DNA of 64,000 nt from UBA5436 sp050951845 (GTDB taxonomy: Bacteria; Bacillota; Clostridia; Saccharofermentanales; DTU023), in the NCBI GenBank assembly GCA_050951845.1, contig JBMNJV010000003.1, positions 186,001-250,000 of the forward strand, given 5' to 3'. The position numbers were made by a program, and so were the translations under genes. Numbering within the stretch: the stretch's first letter is position 1; every line of letters starts with the position of its first letter. Under the pieces are notes generated by a model, which made no database searches, was not told the DNA's origin, and saw only the letters and a list, made by a program, of their open reading frames with translations. Below are positions 17,443 through 25,844 of this stretch, one piece after another.

Positions 17443-17745
17443 ATGGTAAAAATTTTAGTTGCATGTGCAAACGGAGCAGGATCTAGTTTGATGATGAAAA
17501 TGGCAGCGGAAAGAGCATTCAAAAAAATGGATATTCCTGTACAAGAGATTCATCACTGTGCTCTAGCAGAAGGTGTCAGTTCAGCAAATCAATTTGATCT
17601 AGTCTTTGTAGCACAAAATTTCTTGAACATGTACGATAATGCAATCAAACAAGGTGCAAAAGTAATCGGCTTACGTAATATAATGAGTGATAAAGAAATG
17701 ATTGAAAAAATCAAAGAAGCAGGATACGACAAATTGTTTAAGTAG
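17443..17745 (+). CDS. ulaB: PTS EIIB component, ascorbate type
   Basis: This 100-residue protein is a lactose/cellobiose-like-fold EIIB of the ascorbate family. The phosphorylated cysteine is Cys8 in ILVACANGAGSS, and the length fits UlaB (101). It passes phosphate from EIIA to the sugar bound by EIIC. It is 98 bases after ulaA; a TATAAT hexamer at 17391-17396 in that gap could give extra transcription, though its -35 is weak. A terminator follows, so this gene ends the locus. Confidence 0.92.
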   Translation: MVKILVACANGAGSSLMMKMAAERAFKKMDIPVQEIHHCALAEGVSSANQFDLVFVAQNFLNMYDNAIKQGAKVIGLRNIMSDKEMIEKIKEAGYDKLFK

Positions 17746-17772
17746 TTATTAATTAATTGATTGATTAAACTT

Positions 17773-17824
17773 AAATCCGGATTGTTGCTGAGATTCATTA
17801 AGAAATTATGCAGGATCCGGATTT
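17773..17824 (+). terminator. Terminator after ulaB
   Basis: AAATCCGGAT (17773-17782) pairs perfectly with 17815-17824, a 10-bp stem with a 32-base loop, and the 3' arm runs into TTCTTA. The long loop is unusual but the stem plus T-rich end fits intrinsic termination of the ascorbate operon. Confidence 0.65.
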
Positions 17825-17955
17825 TTCTTATTCAGACAAACTAATAAACTAAGAATTACTAACAAAATGAATATAAAATGAATATAAAATTAAAATACAG
17901 TAAATTTTAAATAAATGTATAGTGAATATATAAAAATAATATTGGGTAAGGATAT

Positions 17956-18807
17956 ATGAAAAGAATACCGATAAAAATGCTTGTCTTAGATTTGGACGGT
18001 ACATTACTGAATGATAATAAAATTATTACCGAACGGAATAAACAAGCTCTGGCTGCCTTGAAAAACCAAGGAGTAATTATTGTTTTTGCTTCAGGCCGAA
18101 CAAATTTCATGATGAGTTTTTTTCAAGAGCCCTATGTAGTATGCGATTATCATCTGTCATTTAACGGCAGTATGGCGGAAGATTTATCTGAAAATAAAGT
18201 GCTGTATCAAGTGACAATAGATCAGACTGTGACCAAAGAGATTTGGCAATTCTTAGCTGACTATGCAAATGCTTATACAGCTTATAGTCGGAAAATGATG
18301 TATTTTTATGATCAGACTCAAAAGATGATCAGAAATAAACTATCCGAGTATCTGGATTTAGCAGCTTCGGAACAGATTTATTTGGCACCGGCTTTTACCG
18401 AGTTGAATTACGGTGAAATTGCATCTGAGTCCGATTTGAGAATTCTGAAATTTGTTGCTTATGAAGATGATCCGGATCGTATTGCTCGGATCAAACATTA
18501 TTTGGCACAATATCCCCAGATAAAAACGGAAGCAACAGGCTACGGCATTACGGGAATTTTTGCCGGTCATGTATCAAAAGGTACAGCAGTAGGTAAACTG
18601 CGTGATTTGTTAAATTTCTCGAAAGAGGATGTCTGTGTGATCGGAGATTACGATAATGATCTCAGCATGTTTAATGAAGCAGGTATTAAGGTGGCTATGG
18701 CAAATGCTGCCCAGGGCTTAAAGGCACATGCCGATTATATTTGTCCGGACAATAATCATGACGGAGTTGCTTGTTTCATCGAGGACTATTTAATCTGCCA
18801 AGCTTAA
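17956..18807 (+). CDS. Cof-type HAD-family phosphatase
   Basis: This 283-residue protein has the HAD phosphatase motifs: LDLDGTLLND (motif I, nucleophile Asp in LDLDGT, residues 12-17), FASGRTNFMM (motif II), the conserved lysine in HVSKGTAVG, and VIGDYDNDLSMF (motif IV). A Cof-type C2B cap separates motifs II and III. Substrates are usually sugar phosphates, flavin or pyridoxal phosphates. The gene follows the ascorbate locus after a terminator, with GTAAGGA before the start, so it probably has its own promoter. Confidence 0.88.
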   Translation: MKRIPIKMLVLDLDGTLLNDNKIITERNKQALAALKNQGVIIVFASGRTNFMMSFFQEPYVVCDYHLSFNGSMAEDLSENKVLYQVTIDQTVTKEIWQFLADYANAYTAYSRKMMYFYDQTQKMIRNKLSEYLDLAASEQIYLAPAFTELNYGEIASESDLRILKFVAYEDDPDRIARIKHYLAQYPQIKTEATGYGITGIFAGHVSKGTAVGKLRDLLNFSKEDVCVIGDYDNDLSMFNEAGIKVAMANAAQGLKAHADYICPDNNHDGVACFIEDYLICQA

Positions 18808-18893
18808 CAGATACCCGGATAGTCTCTTTAAGCTATATTGTTAATGTGTTATGTTGAATTAAATACTCTGCCATCAGAGTCAAGGAGGGTGTT

Positions 18894-19703
18894 ATGCAAG
18901 TTACTTATTTGAACCATAGTTCGTTTTTTTTCGAGTATAGTGATAAAGCGATTTTAATTGATTACGGTATATTACCGCAAAGACCGAAACAGGGTGAAAT
19001 ATCGGAAGGTGTCTTTGAATTGGCAAAACATAAGTCGAAATATTCTGAATTGTTCGGATATTCTTCGCATCGTCATGAAGATCATTATGATCCGGGTATA
19101 GTGCAGCAGTTTCTGGCTGACGGTTTATTGTATATTCTTTCCGATGAACCGGAATTGGAGTTTGAAGAATATATGAATAACCGGAATTTCTGCCGGCTGT
19201 ATCCGCAAACAACTGCAAACATTCAGATCCTGAATTTTGCCAATGCCGGTTCGACCGATCAGGGCGGAGCTGTTTTATTCCAAGATTGCAATGAAAATTT
19301 TTCAATATATTATGGCGGTGATTTGGCAGTGTGGGATGACTTGCCTGAATTTTATGAGGGTTTTGCCAAAGAATTTACCTGGTTAAAAGATCAAGTTGCC
19401 AAATTTGCTCCTGTAAAAATTGCATTTTTACCTTGCGGTACAAGTGACGGCTATCAGGAAGAACCGTTGCTGAATGGTTCAAAAGAGTTGATTGAACTGT
19501 TGAAACCGCGAATTGTTGTCCCGATGCACGGATTCGGTTATGAGCATTTCTACAAATCATTTGCTGAGGAAATGCAACAGAGATTGACCGGAAATCAGGT
19601 TGAAATTACAAATTTTACATCTTTTGCCGAGCAGAAATTTGCTAATAATAGTATAATCTTATCCTATGCAGAAAATCCCGGTGACAGCATAGTTTTCAGC
19701 TGA
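18894..19703 (+). CDS. Metallo-beta-lactamase-fold hydrolase
   Basis: This 269-residue protein has the metallo-beta-lactamase motif HRHEDHYDP (about residues 60-68, HxHxDH) and later ligands in IYYGGDLAVWDD and VVPMHGFGYEHF. It resembles the broad UlaG-like/YcbL-like MBL hydrolases but is shorter and quite different from the lactonase encoded 4 kb upstream. AAGGAGGG supports the start. The substrate is unknown; the closeness to a sugar-acid locus allows a lactonase role but does not show it. Confidence 0.8.
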   Translation: MQVTYLNHSSFFFEYSDKAILIDYGILPQRPKQGEISEGVFELAKHKSKYSELFGYSSHRHEDHYDPGIVQQFLADGLLYILSDEPELEFEEYMNNRNFCRLYPQTTANIQILNFANAGSTDQGGAVLFQDCNENFSIYYGGDLAVWDDLPEFYEGFAKEFTWLKDQVAKFAPVKIAFLPCGTSDGYQEEPLLNGSKELIELLKPRIVVPMHGFGYEHFYKSFAEEMQQRLTGNQVEITNFTSFAEQKFANNSIILSYAENPGDSIVFS

Positions 19704-19902
19704 AGTGCTGTAAATTATGGCATCGGCAAAACGGCAATATAATTAATCGGTCAATAGTCGCATTAAATAAAAAAGAATGTATAATGTCAATTCAGACGTT
19801 TTCAAGATCGATATTGATAAAGATATTTAACAGCAGAGGACTATACTATGCAGGTTGAATACAGATAAAATATAAACTTATAGAATTAATAAAGGACAGG
19901 CG

Positions 19903-20895
19903 ATGGCAGAATTAGGAAAAATCAAATTGATTACAATCGGTGATTTGGAAAGAAAGCTCGGCACTACTAAATTTCCCCGCTTTATTGAAGAGTGTGAACA
20001 AGGATTTAAAACACAAGTTCAGGAGATAGCGGATTATGTTTTAGCTCATCAGGAAATTTCTTTTGTGTTTTTATCGGGGCCTACTTCTTCCGGCAAAACG
20101 ACTTTTTCAACTTTATTTTCCCGAAAATTAACGGAAAGCGGCAAGCAAACTCATTTGATTTCAATGGACGACTATTACAGCAGTAAACCTCTGGCATATG
20201 ATGAACAAGGTCGCCCTGACTATGAGAGCATTGAAGCATTGGATTTGGATTTATTACATCGCGATTTGAAAGCATTGGAGAACATGCAAGCAGTTAATAT
20301 ACCGACTTTTGATTTTAAAAGCAGATCGCGGATAATGGAAGAACATAAAATAATTAATCCGCGACAGGGCGATACTTTTATGATTGAAGGACTGCACGGT
20401 TTGTCTGAAGAATTGAGAAAAAATTTAGATAAAGAACGTTCAGTCGGGATTTTTATTATGCCGTATGCCACTTTGCTGGCGGATAACAGAATTTTAGATC
20501 ATGTGGATATGAGAATGCTGAGACGCTTGAGCAGAGACGTTTTTCATCGTGGTGCCACAGCATTATCGACCATTGATTTTTGGCCGATGATTGCCAGAGC
20601 GGAACAAGAATTTGTTCCGGTCTATTTGAAATCTGCGGATTTTTATGTTAATTCTGCCTTGGAATATGAATATTCAGTAATAGTACCGAAAGCCAGAGAA
20701 CAATTAAAAATATCGATTAATCAATATATGGAAGGTGAATTACTGCCATCAAATAATGTTAAAGCAGGTTATTTCTACGCCGACCTGAATCTGGCAATTA
20801 AACAGGCAAAACGTTTAATCAGGGCATGTAATAAAATTCCGCGTGTTGATCCGATTGTGGTTCCCGAGGATTCGATCTTACAGGAATTCATCTGA
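19903..20895 (+). CDS. Uridine-kinase-like nucleoside kinase without TGS domain
   Basis: This 330-residue P-loop kinase has Walker A GPTSSGKT (residues 59-66), SMDDYYSSK, the EALDLDLLHRDL stretch, TFDFKSRSR and FMIEGLHGL, as in the uridine kinase/phosphoribulokinase family. In many Clostridia this kinase is the C-terminal half of a roughly 550-residue protein with an N-terminal TGS/ThrRS-like region; here the protein begins near the domain junction and the TGS part is absent. The start at 19903 follows AAAGGAC. The nucleoside substrate is not determined. Confidence 0.85.
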   Translation: MAELGKIKLITIGDLERKLGTTKFPRFIEECEQGFKTQVQEIADYVLAHQEISFVFLSGPTSSGKTTFSTLFSRKLTESGKQTHLISMDDYYSSKPLAYDEQGRPDYESIEALDLDLLHRDLKALENMQAVNIPTFDFKSRSRIMEEHKIINPRQGDTFMIEGLHGLSEELRKNLDKERSVGIFIMPYATLLADNRILDHVDMRMLRRLSRDVFHRGATALSTIDFWPMIARAEQEFVPVYLKSADFYVNSALEYEYSVIVPKAREQLKISINQYMEGELLPSNNVKAGYFYADLNLAIKQAKRLIRACNKIPRVDPIVVPEDSILQEFI

Positions 20896-20998
20896 ATTAT
20901 GCGTAAGATATTAGGTGTCATCTGTTACAAATAAATATGCACTTATGGCATATAATGAAAACGTAAATAAATTAATAAACACATTTTGGAGGTGTATT

Positions 20999-21319
20999 AT
21001 GGCTTTAGAAGTTACAGTAGATAATTTTGAAAGAGAAGTAATTGAGAGTGATTTACCGGTATTGGTAGATTTTTGGGCTGCATGGTGCGGTCCATGCCGT
21101 ATGGTGGGTCCGGTTGTTGATAAAATCGGAGAAACATATCAAGGCAAAGCGAAAGTATGTAAGATTAATGTTGATGAACAAGGTGCATTAGCCGAACGTT
21201 TTCGTGTATTGTCAATTCCGACGATCTATATTTTCAAAGACGGAGAAATTGTTGAAAAAATGATCGGAGCAAGACCTTACGAAGAATTAACCGCGGCTTT
21301 GGATAAACATCTTAATTAA
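20999..21319 (+). CDS. trxA: Thioredoxin
   Basis: This 106-residue thioredoxin has the redox motif WCGPC (Cys30 and Cys33), the cis-proline in SIPTIYIF and the family length. It reduces protein disulfides in the cytoplasm. GGAGGT (20988-20993) selects the ATG at 20999; a longer frame opens upstream from 20915 but has no support. A strong terminator follows directly, so it is probably monocistronic. Confidence 0.96.
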   Translation: MALEVTVDNFEREVIESDLPVLVDFWAAWCGPCRMVGPVVDKIGETYQGKAKVCKINVDEQGALAERFRVLSIPTIYIFKDGEIVEKMIGARPYEELTAALDKHLN

Positions 21320-21330
21320 TATTTGAAAGC

Positions 21331-21395
21331 AGAGGTTGTCTGAATGATTGAGGAAAATTAGTTTTCCGGATTTAAGACAGCCTCTTTGTTTTTTG
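21331..21395 (+). terminator. Terminator after trxA
   Basis: AGAGGTTGTCT (21331-21341) pairs with 21375-21385 (11 bp, one G-U pair), followed by TTGTTTTTT. The loop holds a smaller hairpin (GGAAAA/TTTTCC, 21352-21368). This is a convincing intrinsic terminator. Confidence 0.85.
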
Positions 21396-21404
21396 CATAA
21401 ACAA

Positions 21405-23060
21405 ATGAAAATTTTAGAAAATTCATTACCAACGATTAATTCAGCAAGTCAAAAGTATTTAGATCAAGCTTTTGTTGTTGAGTTTGATTTGCCAAGCATT
21501 ATATTGATGGAACAGGCAGCTGCCGCTGTGACCGAATTAATTGTTCGCTTGGGCAAGAGCGGACAAAAAGTTTTGTTTTTGGCGGGAGCAGGGAATAACG
21601 GCGGTGATGCCTGGGCCGCTGCCAGACAACTTGCAGCCTATGGTTTTGAAGTCAGCGTATTAGATTTATTTCCGGAAAAATCACTACCGCCCGATGCTGC
21701 ACAAAATAAAGCTGCTTATCTAAAATCTTCGGACCGTATAAGCAGCCGGGTATTACACTTTGATCGCAATCACTTTGAAGAAGATGCAGAATCTTTTGAT
21801 TATATAATCGACGGGATTATGGGTACAGGCTTTAATTTGGCACGACCATTAACTCAAGATATTTTATTTGTGTTAAAGATTGTCAATTCTTGTACAAATG
21901 CTTGCCGGATTGCAATCGATATCCCTACAGGTATTGATAGTGCAACCGGTGCTTGTGATCAGGAAGTTTTCTCTGCTGATTACACGGTAACGTTCAGTGC
22001 ACTCAAAACAGGTTTGGCGGCAGAACCGGGTTGTGCCTATAGTGGTGAAATAATTGCAGCACCGCTCAGTATGCAAAGGTCCTGGCTGGAAACCAAATTG
22101 CTCGATTATTTTAAGGAATCCGATCCGGGCGTATTTTCGCCGCGGGTTTTAACTCTGGATACTGTTAAACATTTTGAACTGGAACGTTCCGCATTATCAC
22201 ATAAAGGTACTTACGGCAAAACGTTATTGATCGGCGGCTCAGACGGAATGAGCGGCGCGATCATTCTCGCTCTGCAAGCTGCCCATGCAACGGGTGTGGG
22301 GTATACCTATGTCAGAACACCTCAAACTATAGTTGCGGATTTGCTTAAAATTTCTCCGGAAAGCTTAATTGCAGAAATACCGGTTATTGCTTTGCCTGAT
22401 GGTAAGGTCGTTGTTGCCGATCAGAATAATACGGATAAAATTCAAAACTGGAAAAAGTTGATTGCCGAGGTTGATAGTATCGGTTTAGGACCGGGAGCAG
22501 GTCAGGCGGAATGGTTGAAAGATAATTTGCCATATATTTGTTCAGCGGCAAAGAGATTGATAATCGATGCTGACGGATTAAATTATTTAGCAAAAATCGA
22601 GGATTGGCAGCAGATGTTCCGAGACAGATCAGCCGGCGGGATGCAACCGGCTGTTTTAACGCCCCATCCGGGAGAGTTTAAGCGTTTGGCACCCGATTTG
22701 GCTGAGCTTTTGGATCAGGATCGCCAGGCTGCAGCGGCTGAACTTGCAAAACGCAGTTCAACATATATAGTGTTAAAAGGTCATGCAACAGTGCTTGCAT
22801 TACCGACAGGTCAGATATATATTAATTCAAGCGGTAATCAAAGCTTGGCAAAAGCCGGATCAGGTGATGTCTTGACCGGTTTGCTCAGCGGCTTTACAGC
22901 CCAAATGCCAAATCTGACGGAAGCAGTTGCACTGGCTGTCTTTTTCCATGGCTTATTGGCAGATATAGCAGTTGCCGATTTAGGTATCAGAGGAGTATTG
23001 CCCGGAAAGTTATCGGATTATGCAGCAGATGCCTACAAAAAATTAGATTGGAAAAATTAG
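21405..23060 (+). CDS. nnr: Bifunctional NAD(P)H-hydrate repair enzyme (epimerase plus ADP-dependent dehydratase)
   Basis: This 551-residue fusion repairs damaged NAD(P)HX. The N-terminal YjeF_N epimerase domain (about 1-225) has LAGAGNNGGDAW and GIMGTGFN; the C-terminal ribokinase-like dehydratase domain (about 250-545) has LIGGSDGMSGA, LTPHPGEFKRL and KAGSGDVLTGLLSG. The frame is open from a TTG at 21348, but that lies inside the trxA terminator; the ATG at 21405 aligns with the family N-terminus. No clear Shine-Dalgarno lies before it, so the start is less certain than the gene. Confidence 0.92.
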   Translation: MKILENSLPTINSASQKYLDQAFVVEFDLPSIILMEQAAAAVTELIVRLGKSGQKVLFLAGAGNNGGDAWAAARQLAAYGFEVSVLDLFPEKSLPPDAAQNKAAYLKSSDRISSRVLHFDRNHFEEDAESFDYIIDGIMGTGFNLARPLTQDILFVLKIVNSCTNACRIAIDIPTGIDSATGACDQEVFSADYTVTFSALKTGLAAEPGCAYSGEIIAAPLSMQRSWLETKLLDYFKESDPGVFSPRVLTLDTVKHFELERSALSHKGTYGKTLLIGGSDGMSGAIILALQAAHATGVGYTYVRTPQTIVADLLKISPESLIAEIPVIALPDGKVVVADQNNTDKIQNWKKLIAEVDSIGLGPGAGQAEWLKDNLPYICSAAKRLIIDADGLNYLAKIEDWQQMFRDRSAGGMQPAVLTPHPGEFKRLAPDLAELLDQDRQAAAAELAKRSSTYIVLKGHATVLALPTGQIYINSSGNQSLAKAGSGDVLTGLLSGFTAQMPNLTEAVALAVFFHGLLADIAVADLGIRGVLPGKLSDYAADAYKKLDWKN

Positions 23061-23165
23061 AGCTGCCACTTTAAATTTTAGCGTTTATTGAATGACAATT
23101 CATTTACCGGCGTTAAAAAGGTGAAGGCTCTTTACTTTGTAATAAAATAGGAGTAAGTATAAGGT

Positions 23166-23591
23166 ATGTGGAAAGAATTTAAAGAGTTTATTGCGCGAGG
23201 CAATGTGATAGATATGGCAGTCGGTATTGTTTTAGGTACTGCTTTCAAGGCAATCATCGATAGTTTTGTCGCTGATATTATTATGCCGCTGGTCGGTTTA
23301 TTACTCAATAATATCTCTTTAGCAGATATGAAATATGTTTTTAAGCCGGCAGTTGTAGAAGCAGGCGAAGTGATAAAACCTGAATTGGCACTGAATTACG
23401 GTAATTTGATTCAAATGATCGTCAATTTTCTGATTATTGCCTTATGTGTATTCATAGTCATCAAAGGCATGAACAAAATGCGGACAATGTTTGCGAAGAA
23501 AGACGAGGAAGAATCTGAACAAGCTGAAGAAGAAGCTAAAGCAGATGAAGTTCTCTTATTGGAAGAAATTCGTGATCTTTTGGCTAAATAA
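23166..23591 (+). CDS. mscL: Large-conductance mechanosensitive channel MscL
   Basis: This 141-residue protein begins with WKEFKEFIARGNVIDMAVGIVLGTAF, the hallmark N-terminus and first helix of MscL, followed by an extracellular loop, a second helix (about 85-105) and a charged Glu/Lys-rich tail. It releases solutes through the cell membrane on osmotic downshock. AGGAG lies 11 bases before the ATG. It is 31 bases upstream of ktrB, which groups osmotic and potassium functions. Confidence 0.95.
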   Translation: MWKEFKEFIARGNVIDMAVGIVLGTAFKAIIDSFVADIIMPLVGLLLNNISLADMKYVFKPAVVEAGEVIKPELALNYGNLIQMIVNFLIIALCVFIVIKGMNKMRTMFAKKDEEESEQAEEEAKADEVLLLEEIRDLLAK

Positions 23592-23622
23592 GAATAGGAT
23601 TGTTTTCGGTAACTAAAGAGAT

Positions 23623-24978
23623 ATGAAAAATATTTTTAAGAATATATCTGACAAAATCAGTAATTTAAGCTTGAATCCACCCTTGGTTTTATTGATCGGA
23701 TTTGCTTTGCTGATTTTAAGCGGGGCCTGTCTGCTCAATCTGGGTGCCGTAACCCGGTCAGGTGAATCGATCGGGTTTATTAATGCTTTGTTTACGGCAG
23801 GATCTGCATCTTGTGTTACAGGTTTGGTAGTTGTAAATACTGCTTATCATTGGAATCTTGCCGGGCAGATAATTATTATATCCTTAATTCAAATCGGCGG
23901 ACTGGGTATTATGACTTTGGCAACAATGTTTCCGCTCGTTTTGCGCAAGAGGATCGGTTTACAAAGCAGACAAATCCTTAAAGAACAATTAAATCTGGAT
24001 ACTTTCAGCGGAATTATCCGTTTATTGAAGTATGTTATTGCTTTTACATTCACGGTTGAGGGAATCGGTGCTTTGCTTTTGGCAACAAGATTTATTCCCC
24101 GCTTCGGTTGGATCAGAGGTATATGGTATTCAATATTTCAATCAATTTCAGCTTTTTGTAACGCCGGTTTTGATAATTTGGGCGACTCAATTTATCCCTG
24201 GCGTGAAGATCCCGTAGTCAATATCACAATTATGGCCTTAGTAGCGATCGGCGGTTTGGGATTTTTAGTAACTCAGGAAATTTTACAAAAAAGAAAATTT
24301 AAACTTCTTTCTGTACATGGCAAATTAGTTTTAACAATATCCGGATTATTGATTTTTCTTGGTGCTTTGTTCTTTTTTATCCTGGAATATTCAAATCCGG
24401 AGACTATAGGCAATGAAAGTTTTCCGGTACAGGTCGGACAATCGTTCTTCCAATCAGTTATATCCAGAACAGCAGGTTTTTATTCAGTTCCGTTAGCAGG
24501 TCTGAGAGATTCTTCAGCTTTTCTCTTAATCATTCTGATGTTTATCGGCGGTTCCCCCGGGTCGACAGCAGGCGGTTTAAAAACTACGACCTTCGGTGTG
24601 CTGATTATTACAACTATTTCCACCATCAAAGGTGAAACGGATCCGGTTGTTTTCCGTAAACAAATCGGTTCAAGCACAATCCGCAAAGCATTGGCATTGG
24701 TAGTAGTCGGTCTGATTTTGATCATATCTGTTTCCTTTTTGCTGACGATTACTGAAAAAGCCTCATTTATTGATTTGGTTTTTGAAACGGTTTCGGCATA
24801 TGGAACAGTTGGTTTATCCAAAGGGATTTCCCCGGATTTAACCTCTTTCGGTAAGTTCATGATTACATTAACAATGTATTCGGGCAGAGTAGGACCTCTG
24901 ACTCTTGGGTTCGCGATCAGTAATCGTACCAGTCCGAGCAAACTGCATTATCCGGAATCGAATATTGCAATCGGTTAA
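23623..24978 (+). CDS. ktrB: Potassium transporter membrane subunit KtrB/TrkH
   Basis: This 451-residue membrane protein has the four-fold repeated M1-P-M2 design of the Trk/Ktr/HKT superfamily. The four filter-like loops are seen at SASCVTGLVV, SAFCNAGFDN, SRTAGFYSV and SAYGTVGLS, each with the key glycine. GGSPGSTAGGLKTTT is the family's membrane loop motif. With KtrA it imports potassium, driven by ion gradients. The start follows AAAGAG. It lies between mscL and ktrA. Confidence 0.93.
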   Translation: MKNIFKNISDKISNLSLNPPLVLLIGFALLILSGACLLNLGAVTRSGESIGFINALFTAGSASCVTGLVVVNTAYHWNLAGQIIIISLIQIGGLGIMTLATMFPLVLRKRIGLQSRQILKEQLNLDTFSGIIRLLKYVIAFTFTVEGIGALLLATRFIPRFGWIRGIWYSIFQSISAFCNAGFDNLGDSIYPWREDPVVNITIMALVAIGGLGFLVTQEILQKRKFKLLSVHGKLVLTISGLLIFLGALFFFILEYSNPETIGNESFPVQVGQSFFQSVISRTAGFYSVPLAGLRDSSAFLLIILMFIGGSPGSTAGGLKTTTFGVLIITTISTIKGETDPVVFRKQIGSSTIRKALALVVVGLILIISVSFLLTITEKASFIDLVFETVSAYGTVGLSKGISPDLTSFGKFMITLTMYSGRVGPLTLGFAISNRTSPSKLHYPESNIAIG

Positions 24979-25019
24979 TATATTTTAAACTAAAGATTCT
25001 TAATGAGAGGATTATTAAT

Positions 25020-25679
25020 ATGAATACAAATTTATCAGTTGTTGTGCTTGGTGCCGGTATGTTCGGATCTTCATTAGCCAAGAAACTATTTGAACTTAAT
25101 GTTGAGGTAATGGCAGTCGACAGTGACTTTGACGTAATCAATGAACTTGCAAATGAAGTAACAGCTGCAGTGCAATGTGATTTGTTTGATGAAAAAGCTG
25201 TTGAGGAGTTAGGGCTATCCAATTTTGATGTTGCAATAATCGGAATCGGTGATGATTTGGAATCATCAATTATTGCGACTCTGGCTGCAAAAGATCATAA
25301 TATACCGCGCATAATTGCTAAGGCAAATTCACATATGCAAGCCAGAATTTTGGAAAAACTGGGGGCTACTCAGATTATCTTTCCGGAAATCGATATGGGC
25401 GAGCGTCTTGCCCGCAGCATATCCGGCAGTAACTTTATGGAATATCTCCATTTTAGTGATGAATATACTATAATGGAAATCCAGGCAGTAGATTCTTGGA
25501 TAGGAAAAGATTTAATTGAAATAAATTTTTCCAATAAATACAATATGATGGTAGTTGCTTTCAGAAGAAACGGAGAAACTATACTTTCTAATATAGCGCG
25601 AGTTAAAATCCAAATGGGTGATTACCTGATTTTGCTTGGCAAGTATGAAGATGCTGAGAAACTCGAGGGCATATCATAG
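25020..25679 (+). CDS. ktrA: Potassium transporter regulatory subunit KtrA/TrkA
   Basis: This 219-residue protein has an N-terminal RCK Rossmann fold (VVLGAGMFGSSLAKKL, residues 8-23, with the acidic strand end VDSDFD) and a C-terminal RCK_C domain (about 135-215). It forms the cytoplasmic gating ring that binds nucleotides and, in many Gram-positive bacteria, cyclic di-AMP. Length fits KtrA (about 220). AGAGGA precedes the ATG, 41 bases after ktrB. Confidence 0.93.
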   Translation: MNTNLSVVVLGAGMFGSSLAKKLFELNVEVMAVDSDFDVINELANEVTAAVQCDLFDEKAVEELGLSNFDVAIIGIGDDLESSIIATLAAKDHNIPRIIAKANSHMQARILEKLGATQIIFPEIDMGERLARSISGSNFMEYLHFSDEYTIMEIQAVDSWIGKDLIEINFSNKYNMMVVAFRRNGETILSNIARVKIQMGDYLILLGKYEDAEKLEGIS

Positions 25680-25715
25680 AAGATTGCTTGAGGAAATCTG
25701 TCAACTGTGCAATTT

Positions 25716-25841
25716 ATCGAATGACAAGAGAAAATCGAATGGCAAGAGAAAATCGAATGGCAAGAGAAAATCGAATGACAAGAGAAAATCGAATGGCAAG
25801 AGAAAATCGAATGACAAGAGAAAATCGAATGGCAAGAGGTA
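25716..25841 (+). repeat. Seven-copy 18-bp tandem repeat with Shine-Dalgarno-like motif and ATG in every unit
   Basis: Seven units start every 18 bases from 25716 (unit ATCGAATGGCAAGAGAAA, with G/A variation giving ATGGCA or ATGACA). In each junction AAGAG is followed after 8 bases by ATG, so every unit resembles a translation start. One frame is open: from the ATG at 25721 it encodes Met-(Thr/Ala)-Arg-Glu-Asn-Arg repeats and stops at 25864, overlapping the start of the next gene by 20 bases in another frame. The last unit is altered to AAGAGGT and serves as ribosome site for the ATG at 25845. Confidence 0.95.
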
Positions 25842-25844
25842 AAT

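Noticed and set aside
17956..19703. HAD phosphatase or second MBL protein as substitute for UlaD
   Set aside because: Neither has the OMP-decarboxylase-like TIM barrel motifs; both show clear motifs of their own families, and a terminator separates them from the ula genes.
19848..19868. Six-codon leader peptide (ATG CAG GTT GAA TAC AGA TAA) before the uridine-kinase-like gene
   Set aside because: An AGAGGA lies upstream, but the frame is too short and has no attenuator structure after it to support a call.
24480..24941. 153-codon - strand frame opposite ktrB
   Set aside because: Shadow of the KtrB membrane-protein coding sequence; no motif or start signal.
25636..25842. 68-codon + frame with KSNGKR repeats
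   Set aside because: It begins inside ktrA and only reads through the 18-bp array in the frame that lacks ATG codons at the repeat starts.
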